Positions 12,960-23,515 of a DNA stretch of 56,612 nt are shown here, in pieces. The notes under the pieces are model-generated. The model worked only from the letters and a program-made list of their open reading frames with translations. It had not been told where the DNA came from and searched no databases. The stretch's first letter is position 1. Every line of letters begins with the position of its first letter. A program made the position numbers and the translations under genes. The stretch is taken from NCBI GenBank assembly GCA_032718475.1, contig JAUCBJ010003948.1, forward strand, positions 1 to 56,612. Direction: 5' to 3'. The DNA comes from Nemertoderma westbladi. Lineage: Eukaryota > Xenacoelomorpha > Nemertodermatida > Nemertodermatidae.

Positions 12960-15090
12960 CATTAGTCCCTTCTCTGATACCCCGACTGGATACCTCCGGC
13001 TTCCTCCATTAGTCCCTTCTCTGATACACTGACTGGATACCTCTGGCTTCCTCCCTTAGTCCCTTCTCTGATACACCGACTGGATACCTCCGGCTTCCTC
13101 CCTTAATCCCTTCTCTGATACACCGACTGGATACCTCCGGCTTCCTCCCTTAGTCCCTTCTCTGATACACCGACTGGATACCTCCGGCTTCCTCCATTAG
13201 TCCCTTCTCTGATACCCCGACTGGATACCTCCGGTTTCCCCCATTAGTCCCTTCTCTGATACACCGACTGGATACCTCCGGCTTCCTCCCTTAGTCCCTT
13301 CTCTGATACACCGACTGGATACCTCCGGCTTCCTCCCTTAGTCCCTTCTCTGATACACCGACTGGATACCTCCGGCTTCCTCCATTAGTCCCTTCTCTGA
13401 TACACCGACTGGATACCTCCGGCTTCCTCCCTTAGTCCCTTCTCTGATACACCGACTGGATACCTCCGGCTTCCTCCCTTAGTCCCTTCTCTGATACACC
13501 GACTGGATACCTCCGGCTTCCTCCATTAGTCCCTTCTCTGATACACCGACTGGATACCTCCGGTTTCCCCCATTAGTCCCTTCTCTGATACACTGACTGG
13601 ATACCTCCGGCTTCCTCCCTTAGTCCCTTCTCTGATACACCGACTGGATACCTCCGGCTTCCTCCCTTAGTCCCTTCTCTGATACACCGACTGGATACCT
13701 CCGGCTTCCTCCATTAGTCCCTTCTCTGATACACCGACTGGATACCTCCGGCTTCCTCCCTTAGTCCCTTCTCTGATACACCGACTGGATACCTCCGGCT
13801 TCCTCCCTTAGTCCCTTCTCTGATACACCGACTGGATACCTCCGGCTTCCTCCCTTAGTCCCTTCTCTGATACACCGACTGGATACCTCCGGCTTCCTCC
13901 CTTAGTCCCTTCTCTGATACACCGACTGGATACCTCCGGCTTCCTCCCTTAGTCCCTTCTCTGATACACCGACTGGATACCTCCGGCTTCCTCCCTTAGT
14001 CCCTTCTCTGATACACCGACTGGATACTTCCGGCGTCCTCCCTTAGTCCCTTCTCTGATACACCGACTGGATACCTCCGGCTTCCTCCCTTAGTCCCTTC
14101 TCTGATACACCGACTGGATACCTCCGGCTTCCTCCCTTAGTCCCTTCTCTGATACACCGACTGGATACCTCCGGCTTCCTCCCTTAGTCCCTTCTCTGAT
14201 ACACCGACTGGATACCTCCTGCTTCCTCCCTTAGTCCCTTCTCTGATACACCGACTGGATACCTCCGGCTTCCTCCCTTAGTCCCTTCTCTGATACACCG
14301 ACTGGATACCTCCGGCTCCCTCCCTTAGTCCCTTCTCTGATACACCGACTGGATACCTACGGCTTCCTCCCTTAGTCCCTTATCTGATACCCCGACTGGA
14401 TACCTCCGGCTTCCTCCATTAGTCCCTTCTCTGATACACCGACTGGATACTTCCGGCGTCCTCCCTTAGTCCCTTCTCTGATACACCGACTGGATACCTC
14501 CGGCTTCCTCCCTTAGTCCCTTCTCTGATACACCGACTGGATACTTCCGGCGTCCTCCCTTAGTCCCTTCTCTGATACACCGACTGGATACCTCCGGCTT
14601 CCTCCCTTAGTCCCTTCTCTGATACACCGACTGGATACCTCCGGCTTCCTCCCTTAGTCCCTTCTCTGATACACCGACTGGATACCTCCGGCTTCCTCCC
14701 TTAGTCCCTTCTCTGATACACCGACTGGATACCTCCGGCTTCCTCCATTAGTCCCTTCTCTGATACACCGACTGGATACCTCCGGCTTCCCCCCTTAGTC
14801 CCTTCTCTGATACACCGACTGGATACCTCCAACTTCCTCCATTAGTCCCTTCTCTGATACACCGACTGGATACCTCCGGCTTCCTCCATTAGTCCCTTCT
14901 CTGATACACCGACTGGATACCTCCGGCTTGCTCCATTAGTCCCTTCTCTGATACACCGACTGGATACCTCCGGCTTCCTCCCTTAGTCCCTTCTCTGATA
15001 CACCGACTGGATACCTCCGGCTTCCTCCATTAGTCCCTTCTCTGATACACCGACTGGATACCTCCGGCTTCCTCCATTAGTCCTCCATTC
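12960..15090. repeat. 47-bp intronic minisatellite
   Basis: About 45 tandem copies of a 47-bp unit containing ttagtcccttctctgatac, accgactggatacctcc and ggcttcctcc. Variation is mostly the ccttag/cattag junction, acaccg/accccg, and ggcttc/ggcgtc/ggtttc. The array sits wholly inside the intron between the second and third myosin exons. Each copy is pyrimidine-rich on this strand. Confidence 0.97.
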
Positions 15091-15708
15091 TCTCTCAGGT
15101 TTCTTTCCGCATACCTGCCCATCGAACGGCGTGCGAATTGCAGAACGCCTCATATTCGGAAGTTATTGAAGTAGCACGTGGTTCCACGTGCTGCGCGAAG
15201 TATTATTTGCGCAGAGTTTTAGTATTATTCGAAAAAATTTGTTTAGAAATCGTCTATCTTGATTAGTTGGAGGTTTACTATAAATATTTTGTGTTAAGAA
15301 TTTATTGTTATTAATGTGGGACGAGCCATGTACTGTTAATTTTATTAAATCTATTTATAATAATACATGTGCGGTAAATGGTAAATTAAAAAGTAAACTT
15401 ATTTTAAACAGTAAAATTACATCAATTATTATTTTGTAACTTTAGAAAAATATAGGCCTACAGTATTAAAAGAAATTCATTGATATTAAAATTAAATTAA
15501 AAAAATGTATAATTAAAATCAGTGAGATTAGAATCGAGGGATAAAATTAGATTAAAATTGATGGTAACAGTTAGACCGGTGATGTAGGCTGTAGGGTAGT
15601 CCCTACCGTAGAGGACACAACGACCGGACTTCCAGACGAGGCAGAGAAGGGCACATTAAATTTAATCTGAAATAATTAAATTTTAAAAAATAAATTGAAT
15701 TTATTTAG
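15091..15708. other. Intron remainder with a 9-bp CACGTG hairpin
   Basis: AT-rich intron sequence. At 15173-15192, agcacgtgg and its exact reverse complement are separated by two bases, giving two CACGTG E-boxes in a perfect hairpin. A TAGGCCTA octamer is near 15453. The end supplies the tttatttag acceptor for the next exon. Confidence 0.5.
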
Positions 15709-15893
15709 CATTGAGTACCGGCTCCGCGGCGAACAGGATATCAAGAATATTAAGGGCTGGTTTGTAGATCGTGTCGGAGGTAATGTGAGAACCTTGAAGT
15801 TCATCAAGTCCCCCGTCGGCAATGAGATGGTACTGAATGGGCAGGGGAAGTCGGCTACTGTAACAATAGGACCAGGTCTTCCAGTTAACTCTA
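15709..15893 (+). CDS. Class-I myosin tail, TH1 exon c (end of TH1)
   Basis: Acceptor ttatttag at 15701-15708 and donor gtaagta at 15894. One leading base completes a split Thr codon, then IEYRLRGEQD continues the beta-strand that follows FSNT in myosin Ie/If. The exon ends with TVTIGPGLPVNSS, matching the conserved IGPGLPxNS close of TH1. A trailing single base is completed by GG of the next exon to give Arg. About 62 residues. Phase agreement on both sides supports a working gene over a chance frame. Confidence 0.87.
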
Positions 15894-16072
15894 GTAAGTA
15901 TGTTGTAGTCTGTAACAATAGAATTGGTTTATAAGAAAGTTACTTCTGCATCATTTGTGCGACCGTAAATGTTTTTCTTGGCACTGTTTATCGCGGATAC
16001 TATTAATTTAATAATATTATTATTATTATATTATTATTATAATATTATTAAATAAAACCGACAATATTACAG

Positions 16073-16301
16073 GGCCGTCCCCGATTAAGGAAAGAGTTCC
16101 TGTTAAATCCGCGCGACACTATACCGGTTCCAGTCAGCAGCAAAAGGGCACACGGCATACGACTGTAGTGGGACGGGTACCCCAAGGAGTGCGTCGCCCG
16201 TCGCTCTCTAAGGATAACTCGTCCGCCCCCCGAAATCAACCGAAGTTTGACCAGCCGGTCTATATGGATCTGGTACCGGAGACCGATCCCGGTATTGCCG
16301 G
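16073..16301 (+). CDS. Class-I myosin tail, basic/proline region exon
   Basis: Acceptor attacag at 16066-16072 and donor gtaagt at 16302. It encodes about 76 residues, basic and rich in Pro, Ser and Gln (RPSPIKERVPVK, GRVPQGVRRPSL), ending with MDLVPETDPGIAG. The last part resembles the FLKVPDQGxAG stretch found before the SH3 domain in myosin Ie/If. The region is poorly conserved in general, so the call rests on position, phase and that short match. A 63-aa frame on the opposite strand is a shadow. Confidence 0.78.
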
Positions 16302-16709
16302 GTAAGTTATCACCAAACTGTCAACCTTCTTCTAATTTACCTTTTTCATTTATTCCATTATCCTTACGAACATTTTCAATATCCGAAAACTTACTGTATA
16401 CACCATGTCCTGGAATATATCTATCTCTATACAGTTGTAGTGTATGTCATGACTCGTGAGTCTCACTAAAACTTGTTGCTCAAAAAGTACATAAAATGTT
16501 AACGAAATAGATCACCCGACACTGTTGATTCCGCCACCCCAAGGGGCGCTAACATTTTCTAATATATACTTTTTTCAATACCAAGTGTGCGCTACGTTGT
16601 TGAGCTAAAAATCATTCCATACATCGCTGTTAGATGGCGCTAACTTTGTCATTAAGAATCATTTTTATATTAAGTAGATAAGTAAATCTTTTTAAAATCA
16701 TTTCTTCAG
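16302..16709. other. Intron between the proline-region and SH3 exons
   Basis: No gene is visible. A tagatggcgctaac motif at about 16632-16645 resembles the arthropod-type CTCF core; this is only a motif resemblance. The acceptor tttcttcag closes the intron. Confidence 0.4.
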
Positions 16710-16852
16710 AAATCGTCAGAGCTTGAAACCGAAACCAATGGCGAAACCTCGCCACAACGTCCCACGATGTCGTGCTCTATACGACTACGACGCACAAGAT
16801 ACCGATGAGTTAAGTCTCCAAGAGGGAGATGTTATACAGATAGTATCGGAAG
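16710..16852 (+). CDS. Class-I myosin tail, SH3 exon (N-terminal half of the SH3 domain)
   Basis: The exon completes a split Gly codon and encodes a Lys/Pro-rich linker (LKPKPMAKPRH), then CRALYDYDAQDTDELS, the ALYDY signature of an SH3 domain, then EGDVIQIVSE. SH3 domains of this group bind proline-rich partners such as dynamin and synaptojanin. The frame would stop two codons on (ggttag), so a donor at gttaga (16853) is assumed. That leaves one base, the phase expected for an Asp codon opening DPSGWW. The second half of the SH3 domain (GWW, GLFPxNYV) was sought on this strand to the end of the window and not found. The gene is therefore incomplete here: the final exon is farther away, or was lost when the element nest formed. 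Confidence 0.85.
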
Positions 16853-17489
16853 GTTAGAACGCGGGTAGTCTATTAATCATAGTGTCAAAAGACTCCTAGA
16901 TTGAGATTAAGGTGGGAGTACACCCCCCTTAATAAGGTTCTTTGAATGAATAGAAAATCATTATTATGTTTACAAATTACAAAGTATTTATTTGATATTC
17001 AAGATACTATATAATTATCTGTCCCATCCCTGTCCTATATACATACACTTGAAGATGCGGATGATCTAGCAAATGTCATGGGTGATAGGGAGTTGTGGCG
17101 GTGCAATTTTGTCGATAAGCCGGCACAGCATTCTTAAAAATGCAGCTGCAATGCAGCATGCCGATCCTAGTAGTAGTATATACATACACAAGTGAACACA
17201 TATAATAGCACTATCAGCTGTACGGCATCCTAATGTAATTGACTACTATTAATAATGTAAATAATGTCCCTCCACGAATACCAATAAATGATATCATACC
17301 AAGTCCTCTTTTTTGAGATCTACATGGAACAAGTGGATCTATTTAAAAAATAAAGTGTCCAATATCCGTTGGGGAAAGCAGATCTAGCAACCTCCCAGTT
17401 TATGGTACTGTAATCGGTCTGGCTTGATGTGTGGACGATTACTACGCCATACAGTATCTGCGACTTTTGGTTTGGTAATCGATAGTTGA
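16853..17489. other. Non-coding stretch, probably containing the 3' LTR of the Gypsy element
   Basis: No frame of interest. On the minus strand, downstream of the Gypsy stop codon, there is a purine run aaaaaagaggact (about 17303-17315) followed by tggtatgatatc. It could be the polypurine tract and the start of a 3' LTR, but no second LTR copy is present for comparison, so the limits are unknown. Confidence 0.3.
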
Positions 17490-20400
17490 TTATTGTCTGG
17501 AGGAGATTGCAGTAACTCTTTCTGAACTGCACGTATATGGGCCCGATTGCGCCAATAGAAGTCGTCCTGATGGGAATCGTAGTCGGTATCGACGGTGGTT
17601 TGTTGTTCCCACAACGATTGCCAGTCTATCCCAACGTTTTGAAATAACATCCTGTACGAGTACGGTTGCGCCTTCCACTATATTTGTGAGGGCGACAGCC
17701 GAACGGTCAAAATAAAATTTGCGTTTCTCTGACGTATTCAATCGGCTGTGATCTGCAGAATCAGCATTTTCCTGCCACTCAGGTGAATAGGCTTTCCAAT
17801 GCGCGGGTAAAAGGGAGCGTTGTGGATGGCCATATAATCGCTGTGCTGGCGATAATCCGTCCTCATTTGGGGTGTTATGTAACTCTAATAAACCGGCTGA
17901 GAAATCTTTACTATAAATCTCGCCACCAGTTTTCGCCAATAAAAGTTTTACTTTTTTCACATTAACTTCCGCATGACCGTTTCCAATAGGGTGATACGGC
18001 GAAGACGGGTTCCATTTAACACCCCAGTTCTGAAAGAAACAACGTGTTTGTTCTGCAGTAAACTGAGGACCATTATCCGTTGTGATAATATTAGGAACAC
18101 CATACATAGAGAATAACTTCTGGAATACCTTTGTAGTATCTGTTGCCGAAGGTGGGTGATTAAACTTCTCAACAATAATGTAACCGGAGTATCTGTCAAC
18201 ATAAACAACATAGTGGTGGCTAGCATACTGGAAGAAATCAGCTGATACTGAAGCAAAAGCCCGGGACGGTATAACGTGATGTAACATAGGTTCTAAAATC
18301 TGAGATGGTTGATAACGTTGGCACGCAGTACATGCTTCTACTGTTGACTTTATATCAGAAGAATAACCAGGCCAAAACACGCATTGACGAGCACGGCGTT
18401 TGGTTCTTTCTATGCCCTGATGGCTGGCATGCAGCTTTCGCAAAACATCTTTTATGGCTGACGGTGGTATAACTATCTGTTGACCTCTAAGTATAAGGCC
18501 ATCTTTAACAGAAAGTTCGTTTTGTGATTTTTTGAATTGATTGATATATTTGTTATCGACGTTAGCAAAACTATTTACTATCGCGTTTATAAGCTGCTGA
18601 TAATCGGGATCTAAGTGGGCGGATTCCTGCAATTTTTCTAGAGTTAAGTCAGAGATGTTATGTACGGCTTCTTCTATAGCATTGACAAATAAAACTTCCT
18701 GCTCAATTGCTAATGATTCAGACTCTTCGTTTTCAATATCTATATCCTCGATGGGAGCACGGGAGAGGGCATCTGGGATCGCATGGTCTTTCCCCTTTTT
18801 CCAAATAACATTGAATGTGTATGGCGTCAATTTGGATCGATAATTTAATACCCGGTTATTATCGATATCAACTAATCCATATTTATTAAAAATGGACACC
18901 AAAGGTTGGTGATCTGTAATCACGGTGAAATCAGGGAGTCCTCCCAAATATAAATGGCATTTTCTAATCGACCACAAAATTGCCAACGCTTCAAGTTCCA
19001 GCATCGCGTATCTTGTCTCTGCATCCTTTAAAAAACGGCTTCCACACTGGATGAGTCTCCATTTATCGGATTGTTTTTGTAACAAAACAAACCCTAGTCC
19101 ATACTTCCTTGAAGCATCAGTTTGGAGGACTGTCTCACATGAGGGGTCAAACATTCCCAATATCGGCGGAGACACTAAAAGTTTTGTAACTTCTTTGAAA
19201 GCAATGGAATGCTCTATTAACCAATTGAATTCATTTTTTGTGCTGATTAGATCCCGTAATGGGCTTACTGCAACTGCTATTTGAGAACTGAACGAGCCCA
19301 ATTGGTTTACAAGACCAAGAAAACTACGTAAATCAGACCTAGTTGTTGGTGTTGGAAATTCTGCAATAGCTTTTAATTTCGTACCATTAACTGAAATATT
19401 ACCATGAGAAAGTCTGTAGCCGACAAATTCGATTTCTTCCGCGCAGAGGATTGATTTATGTTTACTAATAGTGATGTTATGTCGTGCACATCGTTCTAGA
19501 ACATTGCATACCAATCGAATGAGGCTATGTAATGTAGGGGCACCTATACCAATATCATCGATTACCTTTTGTACATTTAAGTCTATAAGTGCACAATCCC
19601 CACGGAAGGAGTAGCTGTCTCCTGTGGAAACAAAACCCATTGGTGACCGAAGAAATTTAAATTTGCCGAAAGGGGTTATAAAAATCGTCAAATTTTGAGC
19701 TGAAAAATCGAGAGGCATTTGCCAATAACCTTTCACAAAATCTAGTTTGGCAAAAAACTTGTCATCATTGGTAAATCCCGCAATAGCCTCTATGGGAGTT
19801 TTGGTGTGGTAAGATGTTCTCAGCACTTGGGCATTTAATTTCGTAAGATCGACGCAAAGTCGAATGTCCCCATTTGGTTTGGGTGTCACTACAATAGGGT
19901 GGCACCACTCAGTTGGCACATCACCCACAGGTTCGATAATCTTACTCTGTACCATGTAATCAAGGTTTTCCTTAACCTTATCTCGTATGGCATATGGGAT
20001 AAGTCGTGCTGTGTGTACAGCGTAAGGTTTGGCGTCGGGTTTGAGTGTGATTGACATGGGGGATCCTACTATTTTACCTTTCATTGGGCGTAGTGTATCA
20101 GTGGCATTAAATACTTTTGAATATACTGAAAGTAATTTTTCAGTTATTTCATCACTGGTTTTTCGTAACAAGTGATCGTCTTCGGGAAGTGTTTTAATCC
20201 AAGTCTCCCTGTCTGACCAAGTTTCAGAAACATCATTTTCTATGTCGGTGGCGATAGGACTAACTTTAGTGATCTCGTCTACAATGTATAGCTGTTCATG
20301 GTCACTATCAATATTATTTATTGTGAGAGCATGTTCCATAGGATGTGGAAATGTTGGACTTACAATTGTTAGGTTTCTGCAAGTTTCCAGTGATAAGTAG

Positions 20401-20515
20401 CAACCAATGACGTCAAAACAAATAACAAATACTGTTGTCGCTGAATGGTCACCAACAACAACAGTCGCCTTAAAGGTACCTGCCTGTTCTAGAACGTTTC
20501 CACCCACAGCAGTAG
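17490..20515 (-). mobile_element. Ty3/Gypsy LTR retrotransposon, 5' part missing
   Basis: A minus-strand Gypsy element whose pol gene is intact but which ends abruptly at about 20511-20515, where the long inverted repeat of the neighbouring element begins. The gag gene, most of the protease and the 5' LTR are absent from the window. The far side of the neighbour holds a different retrotransposon (BEL/Pao), so the missing part does not resume there. Confidence 0.85.
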
Positions 20516-20579
20516 TAGGGTCTTGGGCGGCTCTGCGACAGTTGGACCCCACTGACACCCATTGGGTGTCATATGACAC
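17490..20579 (-). CDS. pol: Gypsy pol polyprotein (RT, RNase H, integrase)
   Basis: A 1029-codon frame without stops. RT spans about 205-390, with FAKLDFVKGYWQMPL (Asp280) and VIDDI (Asp341/342); the usual Tyr of YxDD is Val. RNase H spans about 485-610, with QTDAS (Asp488), ELEAL (Glu528) and TDHQPL (Asp556). The integrase zinc region is H717, H720, C750, C753, and the core is D781, D835, E871 with exact D-35-E spacing. The C-terminus is basic. Only a possible remnant of the protease end lies at 45-75; the active-site DSG/DTG is missing. The first ~22 residues (MSYDTQWVSV…) are encoded by the adjacent inverted repeat, not by Gypsy, so the ATG at 20577-20579 is an accident of the junction. 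In an intact element these domains copy RNA to DNA and insert it. Confidence 0.93.
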   Translation of the reverse strand: MSYDTQWVSVGSNCRRAAQDPTTAVGGNVLEQAGTFKATVVVGDHSATTVFVICFDVIGCYLSLETCRNLTIVSPTFPHPMEHALTINNIDSDHEQLYIVDEITKVSPIATDIENDVSETWSDRETWIKTLPEDDHLLRKTSDEITEKLLSVYSKVFNATDTLRPMKGKIVGSPMSITLKPDAKPYAVHTARLIPYAIRDKVKENLDYMVQSKIIEPVGDVPTEWCHPIVVTPKPNGDIRLCVDLTKLNAQVLRTSYHTKTPIEAIAGFTNDDKFFAKLDFVKGYWQMPLDFSAQNLTIFITPFGKFKFLRSPMGFVSTGDSYSFRGDCALIDLNVQKVIDDIGIGAPTLHSLIRLVCNVLERCARHNITISKHKSILCAEEIEFVGYRLSHGNISVNGTKLKAIAEFPTPTTRSDLRSFLGLVNQLGSFSSQIAVAVSPLRDLISTKNEFNWLIEHSIAFKEVTKLLVSPPILGMFDPSCETVLQTDASRKYGLGFVLLQKQSDKWRLIQCGSRFLKDAETRYAMLELEALAILWSIRKCHLYLGGLPDFTVITDHQPLVSIFNKYGLVDIDNNRVLNYRSKLTPYTFNVIWKKGKDHAIPDALSRAPIEDIDIENEESESLAIEQEVLFVNAIEEAVHNISDLTLEKLQESAHLDPDYQQLINAIVNSFANVDNKYINQFKKSQNELSVKDGLILRGQQIVIPPSAIKDVLRKLHASHQGIERTKRRARQCVFWPGYSSDIKSTVEACTACQRYQPSQILEPMLHHVIPSRAFASVSADFFQYASHHYVVYVDRYSGYIIVEKFNHPPSATDTTKVFQKLFSMYGVPNIITTDNGPQFTAEQTRCFFQNWGVKWNPSSPYHPIGNGHAEVNVKKVKLLLAKTGGEIYSKDFSAGLLELHNTPNEDGLSPAQRLYGHPQRSLLPAHWKAYSPEWQENADSADHSRLNTSEKRKFYFDRSAVALTNIVEGATVLVQDVISKRWDRLAIVVGTTNHRRYRLRFPSGRLLLAQSGPYTCSSERVTAISSRQ

Positions 20580-21216
20580 CCAATTATCACCCTATGGGTG
20601 TCATTGGGTGTCATTGGCGCCAGACTGTCTGGCTGACACCTCCCAATTAGGCTAATTGGGAGGTGTCATCAATTAATTAGTACAATTAAACCCTAACAGG
20701 TGTCATATGACTCCTAATTAGGGTTTAATTGATTATCCTAATTAATCAGACTGATTAGCGCCCTGACACACAATGGGTCATCAGTGTTGTCCAACTGTCG
20801 CAGAGCCGGCTCAAGAGGGTGTCATAAGTGACACCGCAGCTCCTTTATTCATTAATACTTATTTATATTTAATTTTAATTAATTATTTGCATTTTATTTT
20901 ATTCGTATTTAATTCTAAATTAATTATTCATTTGTACTTTATGGGTATACAGCTCCCTTACTGGTAACTAATTACTCTTATCTATATCCAGACAGCTTTA
21001 TCGTTGACCTTTGACCTTTGACCCCCCAATTAGCTTTAACCAAGCAACAGCATATTAATGATAGTTGTATCCAAGCGCCCCTGCCCCCACCCCGTGACAG
21101 CTCTGATTACTAATTACTCTTACATATATCCAACCGCCTGCAGTTCCATAGTCTGCCGCTAGAGGGCGTATTATCTGAAAATTAACATCTTCTCTAACTT
21201 TGTTATTTTCAATTTA
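20511..21216 (+). repeat. Left terminal inverted repeat
   Basis: Pairs with 27418-28139 in reverse orientation, with small indels. The outer ~290 bp can fold on itself: ggctctgcgacagttgga near 20529 is repeated as its reverse complement near 20789-20806. It is filled with smaller palindromes (tgggtgtcatatgacaccca; aattaggctaatt; ccagactgtctgg). The inner part carries ccgctagagggcg (21156-21168), a CTCF-like word. Confidence 0.9.
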
Positions 21217-21580
21217 ACTATTTATTTATATTTAATTTTAATTAATTAATTGTACTTTATTTTACTTTATTTATTCATTTGTAGTTTATTTTAAATTAAT
21301 TAATTGTATATATTACTTTTACTTTATACATTGATTTTTATTTTAAATTAATTAATTGTATATATTACTTTTACTTTATACATTGATTTTTAATTTTAGA
21401 TTAATTAGTTTTTATAAACCCATGAGATCACTATGACATAATGTCTATTTTTAGCTCTATGGTTTATAGATCCCTTATCGTTAACTTTATAATCTTTCCT
21501 CTCGCGGCCCCTTTGTCTTCGTTATTCAATGGCGCCACTCTGCCTACCATTGAATAACATTGGGCATTCATTATCTCGCC
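21217..21580. repeat. AT-rich spacer with a ~62-bp direct duplication
   Basis: Between the inverted repeat and the promoter. A segment with aattgtatatattac and tttactttatacattg occurs twice in a row at about 21290-21400. No coding sign. Confidence 0.6.
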
Positions 21581-21585
21581 TAATG

Positions 21586-21715
21586 TGACGTCATCAAAGC
21601 TGCTCTCTGATTGGTTTAATTATACAGTCTTTTCTCCCTCCTGTTCCCCGATTGGCTAACCCATTCTAGCCCCCTCTATAATAGCCCCCGTTCACCACAT
21701 TCCCAATCATTGTCT
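21586..21715 (+). promoter_or_regulatory. RNA polymerase II-type promoter of the 570-aa gene
   Basis: In order: a perfect CRE (TGACGTCA, 21586-21593), inverted CCAAT boxes (ATTGG at 21610 and 21651), a TATA-like box (tataata, 21677-21683), and cattcccaatcatt about 25-30 bp downstream, where transcription would begin. The same arrangement with strong similarity stands before the 357-aa gene, which supports function. Confidence 0.7.
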
Positions 21716-21802
21716 CTTTGTTTTCCTGAAAAGTTTTAATTATTTTCGTAAAAGTATTTATTTATTTTTATTTCCTAAACGAGTTACCGGTACACAATCA
21801 CA

Positions 21803-23515
21803 ATGGCACATTCAGAAATCAGCTATTCAAGCAACGATCTGGTTTGCAACGAAAATCAGTTTATGCTACAAGACAACTCGTTTGGTCTATATTTCGATTC
21901 GGCGAACAAACTCTTCCCGTTAACGATAAATACAACCTTAAACCAACCCATCCCGATTCCAGCAAACTACGCGCACTTTATTTTCCGTGCCTGCTACGAA
22001 CTTCACGATGGACAATATCAAACCCTCGACGATAATAAACTTCATTCCTCCAACCACGGTTTCAAACTTTTAAAAAGGGACAACAAAATAACGTTCAATC
22101 TAACTACTTCGCCCAAGACGTTTACGATTCCAACTAGCATAGTCGATTTTATTCGAGAAAACATCAACCAAGATGTGGCAAATCGTCTACTGGGTTTAAC
22201 CACTCTCGTAACCTCCTTCTTCTCTGATGATCGCTTATTTGATTTTCATAGTATCGCAAACTCGATTCTTCTTCTCATCTGGAACTCGTCGACTCCGACC
22301 GAGGAAGAGGAGACTCGTTTCTTTAAACTTTTCGAGATGGATGTTCTCGCTTTCGGCGAGAAATTGAATGAGCTCACATGCCTTTACGCCAATAAAGTCT
22401 CCTATTACTTTGGATTCAATTATAGAGTTGGCACCCATGGAAGTATTAACCCACTGAATCCACTCGAGTTAATAAAGCTGGAAGACACTGTAAACAGTTC
22501 ATGGATCACCTTTTCCGTCGCCTGCGCCATTTTATTTCAACAATATGTAAACATCTGTCGCCCTTTTATTAATCCTACTACTCACCTTGTCCTAAAACCG
22601 GGCAATTGGGTTGCTTTTGACTATTGCACTTTTGGGTTTGTTACAAATATTCGGAACGAGCGCAATTTAGCGATCACCAATGGCTACAGGGTTGACGATG
22701 GAAAGGCTATTGTTTCTTCTAGGGGCATGATTCTTCTTACACCAACCGAGGTCGGCGAATTGAAATGGTTCGATTCAACCATCGAGGATAGTGAATGTGT
22801 CTGCTACGATGAACTTAACGTCTACAAAGACAACATTTCCGAGCGAATATCGATACAAAGTTGTATCAGTGATTCAGAAATTGATTTACAGATAACCGAG
22901 AGAAAATTTAACGAATCCTTTACTATAGCTAACACGATTCAAGCGCGCGAGGCTCTAATAAGATTCAAGGCTATGGCTATACAATTTGCTTTCAAACCAA
23001 AGCAGATTACGATCCCCAATCACCAACGCTATCTCATAAATAGCAGTATCGCAGCCTTTATCTATAAGTTCAAATCCGAAAAATATGTTGGTATCTGGCC
23101 CATTTTAATGAAAGACGAAGAGAATACCACTTTTCAGTTCACCAACGGTCTCAATATTAGGGGCAGCGATTTTCTCGCGATAAATATAACCAACCCACCC
23201 AACTCTCAATACTATCTCAGTCCTTACATTCATATCGAGAACAAACCAACAGAAATTATATTCACCAATACGAAAAATACCAACACCATTACCCTATCCA
23301 ACGACTTTACCATCGCGCGCCTTTTCGAATTACTAAAACGTTCTCTCAGAGAAGGCATCTTTCTCCCGCAGCAAACACACCTTAATCTATTTCATCCCCC
23401 AAGAAAAGGTTATCTCAACAAACTATTAAAGAGAAAATTATCGCAGCCATTAATAGTATCGGATCCTAAAAGGGTTAAACCAAACGTTACTCTCGGAGAC
23501 CAGCAACCCTATTAA
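21803..23515 (+). CDS. Unknown 570-aa protein of the inverted-repeat element
   Basis: A single uninterrupted frame with an ATG in context cacaATGg about 95 bp downstream of the likely start of transcription. I do not recognise it. The N-terminal half has alternating hydrophobic stretches that look beta-rich (FGLYFDSANKLFPLTINTTL). The middle holds many Cys and aromatic residues (CYELHDG, CVCYDELNVYKD). The last ~50 residues are basic (RKGYLNKLLKRKL, DPKRVKPN), a possible nuclear-localisation or nucleic-acid-binding tail. No signal peptide, membrane segment, Walker motif, DDE/DDD triad or zinc finger is evident. Codon use is unbiased enough, and the frame long enough, to be a real gene. It could be a divergent transposase, a structural (capsid-like) protein, or something else; I cannot choose. 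Overlapping shorter frames are shadows. Confidence 0.8.
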   Translation: MAHSEISYSSNDLVCNENQFMLQDNSFGLYFDSANKLFPLTINTTLNQPIPIPANYAHFIFRACYELHDGQYQTLDDNKLHSSNHGFKLLKRDNKITFNLTTSPKTFTIPTSIVDFIRENINQDVANRLLGLTTLVTSFFSDDRLFDFHSIANSILLLIWNSSTPTEEEETRFFKLFEMDVLAFGEKLNELTCLYANKVSYYFGFNYRVGTHGSINPLNPLELIKLEDTVNSSWITFSVACAILFQQYVNICRPFINPTTHLVLKPGNWVAFDYCTFGFVTNIRNERNLAITNGYRVDDGKAIVSSRGMILLTPTEVGELKWFDSTIEDSECVCYDELNVYKDNISERISIQSCISDSEIDLQITERKFNESFTIANTIQAREALIRFKAMAIQFAFKPKQITIPNHQRYLINSSIAAFIYKFKSEKYVGIWPILMKDEENTTFQFTNGLNIRGSDFLAINITNPPNSQYYLSPYIHIENKPTEIIFTNTKNTNTITLSNDFTIARLFELLKRSLREGIFLPQQTHLNLFHPPRKGYLNKLLKRKLSQPLIVSDPKRVKPNVTLGDQQPY

